A program made the position numbers and the translations under genes. Below, one piece after another: positions 53,555 through 62,652 of a stretch of DNA of 64,000 nt (within the stretch, counting starts at the first letter, position 1; each line of letters opens with the position of its first letter). The notes under the pieces are model-generated. The model was not told the DNA's origin. It did not search any database and saw nothing but the letters and a program-made list of their open reading frames with translations. This stretch comes from Pedobacter steynii (GTDB taxonomy: Bacteria; Bacteroidota; Bacteroidia; Sphingobacteriales; Sphingobacteriaceae). The DNA lies in assembly GCF_900103665.1 (NCBI RefSeq), contig NZ_FNGY01000004.1:310001-374000 (forward strand), given 5' to 3'.

Positions 53555-56115
53555 TATTTAATCTTCTCCCCTTTTCCTATCGTATTCACAAGCAGGTCAA
53601 GCTTAATTCTTTCATTACCCTCCTGCAATGCAGCTACGGTAATTTTCGATTGGCCATTTGGCAAAGTCAGGCTAGGGTCAGACAATATTTCCTTTTGCTT
53701 TTTCCTGAATCTATCGGCCAGATACAGCGAATTCCCTTTCAATATTATAAATTCACTATCAGAAAATTTGTGGTCAATCAGGATCTGTTTTCCATTTGGC
53801 AGAACGATCTTGATTCCATTAACCTGTACATCTTTAGGCGTATGCACACGTACTGAAAATTCCAGGGGCTGGCTTTGAAATTCATTATTGATCTGATACG
53901 ATTTCCCTGCTGAGGTATAAGGCTCATTGTCGAAACGGGTTTCGCCGACCGGATACAGCACAAAAGATTGCTGCCCTGTTTGTTCCAGGTGAAACTTATA
54001 GTTCAGGTCCTTCAGTTTTTCTTTTAATGCTTTGGAGAAATCCACTTCATTTCTCAGGTTTTCCCAGGTCCGGTAAGCCTTAAAGATGGCTTCTTTTTCC
54101 CCGCAGTTTTCTACCGATTGCTGACTTAAACCCAACATGTAATTTGCATCCCATCCAATCGATTTTGCCTGAAGATTTTCTGCATCATACATCGTCCATT
54201 CGCTGCCCAGGTTAATTATTCCGAAGGTAGCCGGAAGGTAACTGCTTTGAAAAACGTAGCGCATGTCTTTTCCTTCTATTCCCCATTTGTTCTTTACTGG
54301 GCTAAACATATGGTCTCCTCCACCGATATTACATACGCTCATGTAATGCCAGCTTCCTTCTCCAACCGCACTTCCCATGACGCGGAGCGATTTACCCCCG
54401 TTTTTCTTATAGCTTTCAAAAAGCCTCCGGAAAAAGCGCTTAAAGGAATATTCTCCATGTCCCTGATAAATGCAACTTTCCAATCCATCGAAATCGATGT
54501 AATCCATGCCACCATCTGCAAGCCATTTCCCATAAAAATCCCCATACACTTCCTGTAAGTTCATATCAGGAGCAAATCCATGGTAACAGTTGGGCTGTAG
54601 CTTCACAATCGTTGTACCCGAAGCAAAAGATCCGCGTGTTGTACCATGAAATCCCCGTTTCACCTTCAGGAAGGTATATGGTTTCGTCTCGGTGATGCCA
54701 TTATATTCAATCAGTTCTTTACCGATCTTAAGTACATTGGTATGGTTTCCTTCCCATCCTCCAAATTCATTAAAGTAAGCCCGGTCTGCTACTGTGATGA
54801 CCGTATCGGTTGGAGAAAGCGCTTTGGTGATCACCGTGCGCTGCATGATAGCCAGGCTATCGTTAGGTACAGGTGCCACATCGCCATTGCGTCCCGGCTG
54901 CAAAAACTCACAAAGGGTATGTAAACCCCAGCTTATGCCATTTTTCTGCATTAACGCACCAAAATCAGGAATGGTCATCGGCCCTCCGGATTTAAAGCTG
55001 ACCTTATTGTTGGCCCATCTGTTTACCCGGTCAGGATAATATTCGCCCCAGCCTTCGTCCTGAACAGACTTAAGCCCAAGACGGTTCATATAATTCACCA
55101 GACTATCGTGTGAGCCGTGCCATGCTACATCAGGGCGATAAGCTTTGGGATCTTTCACCCATTTTCCATTGACCTCCGGATGTGGAAGCCCTTCTGCCAA
55201 AACAACTTTTTCTATCGTATTTAAGCCCAGCGAATCCGGACAGGCATACAAAGCCATTGCAGAACCAATAAATCCGGCATCTGTTGGCAGCACAAGCTGA
55301 TATCTGGCAGAATTTACTTTTCCATCCATGTTATCAGGCAAAACCGGGAAACGGATCATTTGTTCCTTTCTCCTGTCTCTGGAATGCATGCAAATCGTAG
55401 AACCAAATGTCGGCTCAAGACGTGCCGCATTTCCATAATTCATTCTGTAATACTCCTCCGGATGCGAGTAGAAAGCCACATCATTATGGCCATCTCCACC
55501 AATGGTAAAGGTTTGTCCCTCTTTAAGGTGCGGAGGAAGCGGAAATTTTACCGGATCAGGAGAATGTATAAAATAATACATGAACGACATATCTCCACCT
55601 GTCGGTGGACCTCCCGTAGTATTGTCATTTAGCCCAAGCAAGCCTATCGCGAAATTGTCATCTCTGACTACACCGATCACATCCCCAATGGTTTTTGAAA
55701 TGTTCGTTTTATAAGGTCCCCAGATGATGTTATCCACCTCTTCCTTTTTGGTCAAAGAAAGCAACTGAAACCTGTAGTATTCGTTTTTCTGCTCTGCTTT
55801 CAAGTTGGCAACCGCTCCGTTTTTAAAGTGGAGCACAATTGCTTTGCTTTTTGGATTATAAACCGCCTTTATAGGATGGATGATATCCCCCTGGCTATTG
55901 GAAAGGCTCATCAGTGCAGAGGAAAGTCCTTTCGGATGGTATTCCTTCTTCGTCCTGATGTCTTTAATCGAGGTGATAAAACCCTTGTTATCGATACCGA
56001 TTGAGGAATAACGGTTTTTTAGTTGGATGGCCTGGGCATGTGTTACCATGCTGGAGCTCATTCCCATCATCAGGACCAGGAATATCCTGAGTAGCCGAAC
56101 GCAATAATAGTTCAT
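53554..56115 (-). CDS. Unknown secreted TIM-barrel protein, putative glycosidase (paralogue A)
   Basis: 853 aa from the ATG at 56115 (MNYYCVRLLRIFLVLMMGM), which gives a signal peptide ending THAQA. It has the same architecture as the following gene, with matching motifs: GVVRDDNFAIGLLGLNDNT, LPHPEVNGKWVKDP, MDYIDFDGLES, YQGHGEYSFKRFFRRLFE and GSAVGEGSWHYMS. The DTVITVAD...LLKVKRG-like insertion is also shared. A C-terminal extension of about 110 residues (from about 745) is a beta domain absent from paralogue B. Both are flanked by GH92 and a phosphatase. Catalysis on a glycan is inferred from context and the D-F-D-G barrel strand. Confidence 0.7.
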   Translation of the reverse strand: MNYYCVRLLRIFLVLMMGMSSSMVTHAQAIQLKNRYSSIGIDNKGFITSIKDIRTKKEYHPKGLSSALMSLSNSQGDIIHPIKAVYNPKSKAIVLHFKNGAVANLKAEQKNEYYRFQLLSLTKKEEVDNIIWGPYKTNISKTIGDVIGVVRDDNFAIGLLGLNDNTTGGPPTGGDMSFMYYFIHSPDPVKFPLPPHLKEGQTFTIGGDGHNDVAFYSHPEEYYRMNYGNAARLEPTFGSTICMHSRDRRKEQMIRFPVLPDNMDGKVNSARYQLVLPTDAGFIGSAMALYACPDSLGLNTIEKVVLAEGLPHPEVNGKWVKDPKAYRPDVAWHGSHDSLVNYMNRLGLKSVQDEGWGEYYPDRVNRWANNKVSFKSGGPMTIPDFGALMQKNGISWGLHTLCEFLQPGRNGDVAPVPNDSLAIMQRTVITKALSPTDTVITVADRAYFNEFGGWEGNHTNVLKIGKELIEYNGITETKPYTFLKVKRGFHGTTRGSFASGTTIVKLQPNCYHGFAPDMNLQEVYGDFYGKWLADGGMDYIDFDGLESCIYQGHGEYSFKRFFRRLFESYKKNGGKSLRVMGSAVGEGSWHYMSVCNIGGGDHMFSPVKNKWGIEGKDMRYVFQSSYLPATFGIINLGSEWTMYDAENLQAKSIGWDANYMLGLSQQSVENCGEKEAIFKAYRTWENLRNEVDFSKALKEKLKDLNYKFHLEQTGQQSFVLYPVGETRFDNEPYTSAGKSYQINNEFQSQPLEFSVRVHTPKDVQVNGIKIVLPNGKQILIDHKFSDSEFIILKGNSLYLADRFRKKQKEILSDPSLTLPNGQSKITVAALQEGNERIKLDLLVNTIGKGEKIK

Positions 56116-56186
56116 AATGTTTAGGTTTTTGCGAATTTTCGCGGTTTCATTTATTGGTGTGTGGTGTGTTTCCTCGCTTAAACTGA

Positions 56187-58205
56187 TCAATACTCCAGAC
56201 ATAGCTCCCCCCCTTTTATCAATTCATTATGATCTATTCTGAAATCTTTGATCTGATCGCCATTAAAACTGATCGATTTGATCTGGTCGTCCAATGAATG
56301 ACGGTTGATCACTTTTATTTTTATTTTCTCTCCGTTGCCCGGTCTGATCTCGATATTTTCAAACAGCGGTGAGGTAATTTCATAGGACGGTTCACCAACA
56401 ACCAATGGAAATAAGCCCATGGCAGCGAAGGTATACCAGCCGCTCATTGTGCCATCATCTTCGTCCATTTCGGGTAAAAAGCCAACAGGATCGTTTTTAA
56501 ATATTTTGCTGTAAATCGGACTCGCATATTCTGAATTTCCACCGTAAAGGTGTTTGATCTCTTTAGTCAGCAGGCTCGTTACTGTTTTCTGGGCAAGATC
56601 TGGTCTGCCCAGTCGATTAAAAATAAAAGGAGCATGAATCCCGACTTCATTTCCCTGATTGTAGAACTGATGGTCGAAATAATAAGCCAGTTCCTTTCCT
56701 AAAGTCAGCTTTCCTTCCGATGTTGAAGCCATTCTGTCCAGATATTGCGGCAATGCCCAGCGGTACTGCCATTTCGTACCCTGGTAAAGTCCGCTACTGC
56801 GCATTTTACCAAAAGAACCATCCACATTTTTCAGGTAAAGGTCCCAAACGTTGTCAAAAAGCTTTTTAGACTGCGCTCCATATTTTGCAGCATCAGCAGG
56901 ATTACGTTCAATTTCAGCGATCTTTCCCATTGCCCAGAGGTCAATAGAGGCTTCGAGGATCTGGTCCGGGCGTTTGGTTTCCAAACTGTCTGCTTCCCTT
57001 TTTAAGCCAGGATAAGCTAAAGGCAAATCGATATCCGTAATTCCCTTCCGATAGGCATCCAGGAGTACCGATACCGTATGTTCCGTACGTACTGTTGGCG
57101 TAGATTCAAAGGCTGTAGCCCAGGGCTGTTTCCCATACACATATAAGCGGGACAGCGACTTACATATCCCCTTCATACTTTTAGGATCCAATAGCGTGAT
57201 CAGGGGGAACTTGGTCCGGTAGGAATCCCACATCGACCATGAGCTATAATAGGTAAAGTCCTTTGCTTCCTGAACTGTACCATTGGTTGCAAAAAAACGC
57301 TGATCCCCGGAAGTCGTGTTTACCGGACTTAAAAAGACGCGGTATAAGGAAGTATAAAAAAGGCTACGGTGCTCATCCGTTCCTCCCGAAATCTTTACCC
57401 TTCCCAATAGATTTTCCCATTGTGCTGCTGCCTGGGATTTTACTTTGTTAAAGTTCAGTTTACTTAGCCTGTCGTTCTCCATGGCAGCCGTTTTGGTATC
57501 TATCGGCGACAATGCAATCCTGACTTCCAGGGGACGGCCATCTGCCGTACCAAAAGAAAATTCCAGTATCTTTTTTGTGCCGGATACCTTTTTAAAATCT
57601 CTGTTTGTCGTCAGGTCGAAGTATATTTTATACCTGCCCACATCGCAGGTCGTACCCGCCCATACATAACCTCTAACCGTTCTTGCCGATACGATTTCAT
57701 AACTGGCGTCGTACACGGAATTGAATGCGGAAGCGACATTTAAAGTCATCAATGCCTCCCTGCCTTTCGGATAATGGTATCTTTCGACAGCCACCTGCTG
57801 AGTCGCGGTAAATTCAGTGGTCAGTCCATTAGTCAAACCTGTTTTATAGTAACCCGGACTGGCATATTCTGTTGTTTTCAGGATCTTCAAAGCCGAGTCT
57901 TTCGAACAAGGCTTAATGCTCAGGTTTCCTCCGTTTCCGCCACAGCCAATTCCTGATAAACGGTTTACCGAAAATCCTGAGATGGAATCCACAGCAAAGT
58001 CATAACCACTATGACTTCTTGGTTTGGAATCAGGGCAAACCCTGACCATCCCGTAAGGGACACATGCAGCGGGGTCTACCTGACCATTGTCGCCACTTGT
58101 ACCCATAAAAAGGTTCACATATTTACCTACTTTCTGTGCATACAGGCTGCTGTAACTGCAAAATAAAGCGATAATGAGGAGGATTAAATTATTTTTTATG
58201 TTCAT
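56187..58205 (-). CDS. Divergent GH92-family glycosidase
   Basis: 672 aa from the ATG at 58205 (MNIKNNLILLIIALFC); a TTG two codons earlier is less likely. Signal peptide ends SLYAQ. The N-terminal KYVNLFMGTSGDNGQVDPAAC and C-terminal YEITSPLFENIEI are GH92. The segment usually reading W-F-V-P-H-D is WQYRWALPQYL, and N-E-D-x-G-Q-M is DEDDGTMSGWYT. Two commonly invariant catalytic-site sets are therefore altered. It may act on a non-mannose sugar or by a changed mechanism. It lies 13 bp after the GH43-like gene stop (58219), and paralogue A begins 71 bp downstream. Confidence 0.82.
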   Translation of the reverse strand: MNIKNNLILLIIALFCSYSSLYAQKVGKYVNLFMGTSGDNGQVDPAACVPYGMVRVCPDSKPRSHSGYDFAVDSISGFSVNRLSGIGCGGNGGNLSIKPCSKDSALKILKTTEYASPGYYKTGLTNGLTTEFTATQQVAVERYHYPKGREALMTLNVASAFNSVYDASYEIVSARTVRGYVWAGTTCDVGRYKIYFDLTTNRDFKKVSGTKKILEFSFGTADGRPLEVRIALSPIDTKTAAMENDRLSKLNFNKVKSQAAAQWENLLGRVKISGGTDEHRSLFYTSLYRVFLSPVNTTSGDQRFFATNGTVQEAKDFTYYSSWSMWDSYRTKFPLITLLDPKSMKGICKSLSRLYVYGKQPWATAFESTPTVRTEHTVSVLLDAYRKGITDIDLPLAYPGLKREADSLETKRPDQILEASIDLWAMGKIAEIERNPADAAKYGAQSKKLFDNVWDLYLKNVDGSFGKMRSSGLYQGTKWQYRWALPQYLDRMASTSEGKLTLGKELAYYFDHQFYNQGNEVGIHAPFIFNRLGRPDLAQKTVTSLLTKEIKHLYGGNSEYASPIYSKIFKNDPVGFLPEMDEDDGTMSGWYTFAAMGLFPLVVGEPSYEITSPLFENIEIRPGNGEKIKIKVINRHSLDDQIKSISFNGDQIKDFRIDHNELIKGGELCLEY

Positions 58206-58218
58206 GATCAATACTTGT

Positions 58219-59946
58219 TTATTGCTGGGTTCCCCGGGTTACCCCATTCTCATTAAAGGCATCTACCCGGAAAAAATAGGGAACACCCTTATTTAATCCC
58301 CTGAGTTCCAGCGAAGGGTTGCCATATACCATGGCAGATTGATATAATTTATTTTTTGTATTTCCGAAATAAACGACATAGCCTGTCGCCCCTTTTATTG
58401 CCTTCCAATCCAGACGGGCATGACGGGTATCCTGAGCATCTCTTTGCACCTTGCAAGTCTTCACTGCTTCCGGCAATTTGCCAGTTCCTTTTCCAAAAAT
58501 TCTTAATCCTGAGATAGAAAAATTCCCGTCTGGCACCTGGTAGTTTATCATCTTCACGTAACGGGCTTTAACCGCTTTATCCAGCACCTGATAATCATGC
58601 GTCACATCAGCTGTATTTTTTGACTGATCCACAATGCTGTGCCATTTCTTTCCATCTTCAGAGACGGAAATGGTATACTGATAAGGTTTAACGTGATCAT
58701 TTGCTTTTAATCTGGCGCCTTCATCTGCAAAATTCACCTGGATCGCATGTATCGTGGAGGGCTTCTCCAGATCCATTTGCAACCACTCCCCCTTATTACC
58801 CGTTGAGGCCGCCCACCAGGTCCTTACCTCTTCATCACCAGCCAATTCCGGCTGATGTCCTGGCAGAGTCGAGGAAGCCGAAACCGGTTTGTGGTAAGAC
58901 AATAACATCCAGCCTGGAAAAGTTGATTCCTTTTCAAAATTCATTTTACGGTTCGGCATCAATGATGGGTAATCCCCAAAAGCGGTATTGCAATGCAATT
59001 GTCCTTCCCGGTCGAAAAAGGCAGGGAACAATCCGACACGGCGTTCGAACATATGGCGGACAGAGATCGTCATCGTAGCCACATGCCAGTAATTGCCATA
59101 TTTATCCTGAAATGTCGCCCCATGACCCGCACCGTTGATGAAACCACCGGGTTTGTAGGAAAAAGGACTGTTCGGCATATAGGTAAATGGGCCTAATGGC
59201 TTTTCAGCCACATAAACTCCATCTCCATAAACTTTAAACTCCGTTCCCGGTGAGGAATACTGAAGGTAATATTTGCCATTGTATTTGGTCATCCAGCTGC
59301 CTTCGTTCCAGCCTTCCTTTCCTCCATCGTTCTTTTCCCCCGCTTCTTCCCAGCCATGTTCCTTTGATTTGTGCCCGATCAGCACTTTAGCGCTGCCCAG
59401 GGTGTCCAATAAACGTTTAGGATCTAATTCTACCCCCCTGATCGGGTCACGGTTGGAACAACCATAATAAAGAAATACCCGGCCATCGTCGTCTTTAAAC
59501 AAAGCCGGATCGGTCATAGAGACCTGGAATTTAGCATTATAAACCTTCCAGTTGTCTTCCAGCGGATTCAAATTATAATAGATCTTCCCGGCACCTCCGG
59601 AAGCCAGAAAAAACACCGTATCTCCAATCGTTTCCACTGTAGGTGCATAATCTTCTACCGGTAAAGTGACCGAGGGCCTGAAAGTCCAGTGGAGCATATT
59701 GTCAGCGTACCAATATCCACCCGACTTCGAGGCATAGAGAAAATATTTGTTTTTATACAAATGGATGACCGGATCGGCCGCTTCCCGGTAAGAAGAGGAA
59801 TTGTCGTAGCTGAACCTGTAATTCAGGTTCAGCGGATTGCAAAAATTCTGATTCTTTTGTTGAGCAATTACGGGAAATTGAACTGCGATAATAAAGAAGC
59901 CCAACAGGCAGGCAACTCTTTTATAAAAATTAAAAACCATGTCCAT
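58219..59946 (-). CDS. GH43-like five-bladed propeller glycosidase with F5/8C and FN3 modules
   Basis: 575 aa; signal peptide about 1-28. Residues 35-340 are a beta-propeller with the GH43/clan GH-F acidic pattern: REAADPVIHLYKNKYFLY (base Asp), VSMTDPALFKDDDGRVFLYYG (modulator Asp) and NEGSWMTKYNGKYYLQYS (acid Glu). A discoidin-like domain (about 350-485, KPVSASSTLPGHQPE) and an FN3-like tail (about 490-575) follow. Such enzymes act on arabinose, xylose or galactose linkages. Exact subfamily is not readable. It starts 32 bp downstream of the small secreted ORF. Confidence 0.85.
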   Translation of the reverse strand: MDMVFNFYKRVACLLGFFIIAVQFPVIAQQKNQNFCNPLNLNYRFSYDNSSSYREAADPVIHLYKNKYFLYASKSGGYWYADNMLHWTFRPSVTLPVEDYAPTVETIGDTVFFLASGGAGKIYYNLNPLEDNWKVYNAKFQVSMTDPALFKDDDGRVFLYYGCSNRDPIRGVELDPKRLLDTLGSAKVLIGHKSKEHGWEEAGEKNDGGKEGWNEGSWMTKYNGKYYLQYSSPGTEFKVYGDGVYVAEKPLGPFTYMPNSPFSYKPGGFINGAGHGATFQDKYGNYWHVATMTISVRHMFERRVGLFPAFFDREGQLHCNTAFGDYPSLMPNRKMNFEKESTFPGWMLLSYHKPVSASSTLPGHQPELAGDEEVRTWWAASTGNKGEWLQMDLEKPSTIHAIQVNFADEGARLKANDHVKPYQYTISVSEDGKKWHSIVDQSKNTADVTHDYQVLDKAVKARYVKMINYQVPDGNFSISGLRIFGKGTGKLPEAVKTCKVQRDAQDTRHARLDWKAIKGATGYVVYFGNTKNKLYQSAMVYGNPSLELRGLNKGVPYFFRVDAFNENGVTRGTQQ

Positions 59947-59978
59947 AGCAATTGTTTCCTACTGTTTCATGTGAGATT

Positions 59979-60128
59979 TTACAGCACATTAGTCAGCAAA
60001 GCATCTTCCTTTATTCCAGGTGTTATGGCCTTCAATTTAAATGAGCTGGTTTGCGCTTTTACCGCCCCACCTAGTCCCAAAAATAAAAGGAGGTAAGTGA
60101 TGGCTCTGAATGTGATATGATATTTCAT
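59979..60128 (-). CDS. 49-aa secreted small ORF or gene remnant
   Basis: ATG at 60128, TAA at 59979-59981. It starts 3 bp after the GH35 stop and ends 32 bp before the GH43-like start. The first 25 residues (MKYHITFRAITYLLLFLGLG, then GAVKAQ) form a clear signal peptide. The mature part would be only about 24 residues (SSFKLKAITPGIKEDALLTNVL at its core). It may be a real small secreted protein, or the stub of a larger enzyme lost by deletion. I recognise no family. Confidence 0.5.
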   Translation of the reverse strand: MKYHITFRAITYLLLFLGLGGAVKAQTSSFKLKAITPGIKEDALLTNVL

Positions 60129-60131
60129 TTT

Positions 60132-62597
60132 CTAATTTGAGGGAACAATTTCAGCAGCACGTAAGACCGCTCCGTTTTCGGTCTGGCGTAATCCGAATAC
60201 CAATACATTCTTTTTCTGTTTTCCGAAATTCAACCAGCATTCCGGCAGGTAAAACTCCCGTTGAGGGCCTGCTTCCCAATGACGGCCTATATTATGTCCG
60301 TTCAGCCACATATAGCCATTTCCGGAAGCATTTAATTTCGCCATCCATGGAGTGGTACTATATTCCTTGCCTTCCGGGAAAGAGAACTCTATTCTATACC
60401 AGGTAAACAATCCTTTTTGTTCTCCTTTAGGCTGTACTTCATTTCCTTTCCGGGGAATCTCAAACTGTTCGTCCAAAGCAACGATTTTCCATTGATCAGA
60501 TTTAAAATCAGCAGCGGTAAAACCTTTGGTTACCCCCGCAACATCTGCGGCCACTTCCCATTTCAATGGATGTGTGAGTAGCGTATCCACAGCAGAAAGA
60601 CCGGCTGCTCTGATTCCGGCCAATTCTTCCATGGGAACATAGCCATGCGCATGCCCAAGATTCTCATATACCACTACAATTTCATTTTTTCCTTCCTTCA
60701 GTAAACCTGTCACATCAAATCTGTTGTCAAATTCATTAGGGCGAATGCGGGAATGGGCACCTCTGGTGATCCAGGTTTGTGCATCGGGTTTTTCAGGAAA
60801 AAGACGTTTGGCAATTTTACCATTCACTTTTGCCGTCACAATATCACGGGTGAACATATTGAACAACAACCGGTTTTCTTTAGCAAGATCCGCCGCATTC
60901 AACTGAACTTCCGAACGGTACAGACTGTAACGAAAATCATTGACACCGATATCGCTGAGCGATGCCTCTTTTGGAAGAGGCATCCATTTCGCCTCCGATA
61001 GAGGATCCTCCAGGCTCCTCGCAGTGCTGATACGAACCGATTTAGCCGTTGATTTAGGCTGCACCGGTTGTGCTGTCTTTTTTGGCCACCACACTCCCTG
61101 ATCCGGACTTGCGCCGGGTGGGATCACCAACACCTCTGCACCCAGAGACGATAAGTTAAAATCAACCGTAACAGGAGCAACGGCTGCAGGACCTGCAGTA
61201 TTGACATCAGTTGGTTTGATCAGCACTTTTTCGCCATACTGATTGATGTTGTACATCGGTTCAGTAGGCTTCGAACTGTTGCCCGGCAAAAGTGTGACCC
61301 TGCCCTGCATTCCCTGATCGGGATCTGAATTATGAAGAAAGACAAACTTTGTTCCATCAGCAGCAATACGAATCCCTCCAAAAAGTTTCTTTGGGGCATC
61401 CTTCAATTCACAAAGCCCACCTCTGGAGTGGAGCAGCTGTGAAGAATATCGGTTTACAAATTCACCAATCGCTTTCGCCGCGTAATATTTCTCCCCTAAA
61501 GCACCACTTTCCCGAATGGCCGCGTTGTAATCGTAAGTCGTGGTCATTCCGCGTGCACCCCATCCGGCAAAGTGTGTACCTCCAAAAAACATATAATAAT
61601 TGATACCGGTTGCGCCACCTAACAGCGACATCATTCCAATTGCATTAAAATGACGGACATCCGATTCGTGTTCCTCACTAAGGCGCTGTGTCACCAGCGA
61701 AAACCATCCTCCCTGCAATTCTGTAACAAAACCCGGGGCATCAGGCTGACGTTTGCGGAGACCAGCCATCCTGCGGGCGCAACTCGCCGCATCAGTTAAA
61801 CCAACATAATAGTTGTCGCAGTCAAACACCTGACCTAATTCCGCATCTTTACTCGCCCTGGTCTGACTGGTCAGACAGGTAAAAATAGGCACTTCTATCC
61901 CCTGTTTTTTAGCACTCCGATATAAGGCTTTCAGGAAGAGTTCTTTGTCCTTAGTCCCATGTGCATCGTATTCATTTTCGATCTGGAACAGGATGATTCC
62001 TTTCTGTCCCTTCTTTTTCCGGGTAATCTGGAATGGGGCCAGGACCTTTGAAACCGCATCGTTCCAATGAATCGACCATCGGATATGCTCCGGATCGGCA
62101 CCACGCAACCAAAGTCCGCCAGTACCAGGCCCGAATTTGGCCAGCCAGCGGGGATAGCCCCCACCCGACCATTCTGCACATAAAAATGGTCCAGGACGTG
62201 TGATGGTATAAAGTCCGAATTCCTCATGCGCCATTTTTAACCAGGCTTTTAAATCCCGGAAATCAAATTTAGAGACATCATTGATGTTTGCAGGCATGGT
62301 TTGTTCATGCCAGTTCCAGGGAATATAGGTTTCCACAGTATTGAAACCTGCGGCCTTAATCTTCCGGAAACGGTCGCGCCACAGTTCCTGTGGACAGCGG
62401 AAATAATGAAAAGCAGCACTATAAATAAATACATCTTTTCCTTCAATGGTCATACAATCCCCGTTGTACCGGATGCGGTTTGGATATGGGAAATGTTTGA
62501 CCGTATCCGATCTTAAATGCGAGTTGGCGGATTCCGCCATGCTCGCATCAACTGCTATAAATAATAGCAGTAGTGTAATAAAAACATTTTTTCTCAT
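60132..62597 (-). CDS. GH35 beta-galactosidase
   Basis: 821 aa; signal peptide 1-21 (cleavage after DASMA). The TIM barrel (about 45-370) shows YSAAFHYFRCPQELWRDR, FNTVETYIPWNWHE, the acid/base QIENEYDA (E209) and nucleophile VTELQGGW (E293). C-terminal jelly-roll domains include the GH35-typical WLNGHNIGRHWEAGPQ and YLPECWL. It removes terminal beta-galactose from glycans. It is longer than simple GH35 enzymes (about 600 aa) because of a middle region (about 400-560) rich in Pro and Lys. It lies 55 bp after the clan GH-D-like gene. Confidence 0.95.
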   Translation of the reverse strand: MRKNVFITLLLLFIAVDASMAESANSHLRSDTVKHFPYPNRIRYNGDCMTIEGKDVFIYSAAFHYFRCPQELWRDRFRKIKAAGFNTVETYIPWNWHEQTMPANINDVSKFDFRDLKAWLKMAHEEFGLYTITRPGPFLCAEWSGGGYPRWLAKFGPGTGGLWLRGADPEHIRWSIHWNDAVSKVLAPFQITRKKKGQKGIILFQIENEYDAHGTKDKELFLKALYRSAKKQGIEVPIFTCLTSQTRASKDAELGQVFDCDNYYVGLTDAASCARRMAGLRKRQPDAPGFVTELQGGWFSLVTQRLSEEHESDVRHFNAIGMMSLLGGATGINYYMFFGGTHFAGWGARGMTTTYDYNAAIRESGALGEKYYAAKAIGEFVNRYSSQLLHSRGGLCELKDAPKKLFGGIRIAADGTKFVFLHNSDPDQGMQGRVTLLPGNSSKPTEPMYNINQYGEKVLIKPTDVNTAGPAAVAPVTVDFNLSSLGAEVLVIPPGASPDQGVWWPKKTAQPVQPKSTAKSVRISTARSLEDPLSEAKWMPLPKEASLSDIGVNDFRYSLYRSEVQLNAADLAKENRLLFNMFTRDIVTAKVNGKIAKRLFPEKPDAQTWITRGAHSRIRPNEFDNRFDVTGLLKEGKNEIVVVYENLGHAHGYVPMEELAGIRAAGLSAVDTLLTHPLKWEVAADVAGVTKGFTAADFKSDQWKIVALDEQFEIPRKGNEVQPKGEQKGLFTWYRIEFSFPEGKEYSTTPWMAKLNASGNGYMWLNGHNIGRHWEAGPQREFYLPECWLNFGKQKKNVLVFGLRQTENGAVLRAAEIVPSN

Positions 62598-62618
62598 TTA
62601 GTGGTTCAGGTAACAATT

Positions 62619-62643
62619 TGTGTGTATGTGTGTGTTGTGTGTT
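62619..62643 (-). repeat. TG/CA-rich simple repeat in the GH35 leader
   Basis: Plus strand is an almost pure TG run; the transcript reads ACACACAACACACACATACAC. It lies just after the stop of the upstream gene and about 22 bases before the GH35 ATG, like other A/C-rich leaders here. Confidence 0.65.
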
Positions 62644-62652
62644 TCCGTTTGA

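Noticed and set aside
59689..60096. 135-codon plus-strand frame over the GH43 start and small ORF
   Set aside because: Antisense to the GH43-like signal peptide region and to the better supported small secreted ORF.
62619..62643. TG repeat as a phase-variation microsatellite
   Set aside because: The repeat is interrupted and matches the general A/C-rich leader style here. It lies between genes and would not change a reading frame.
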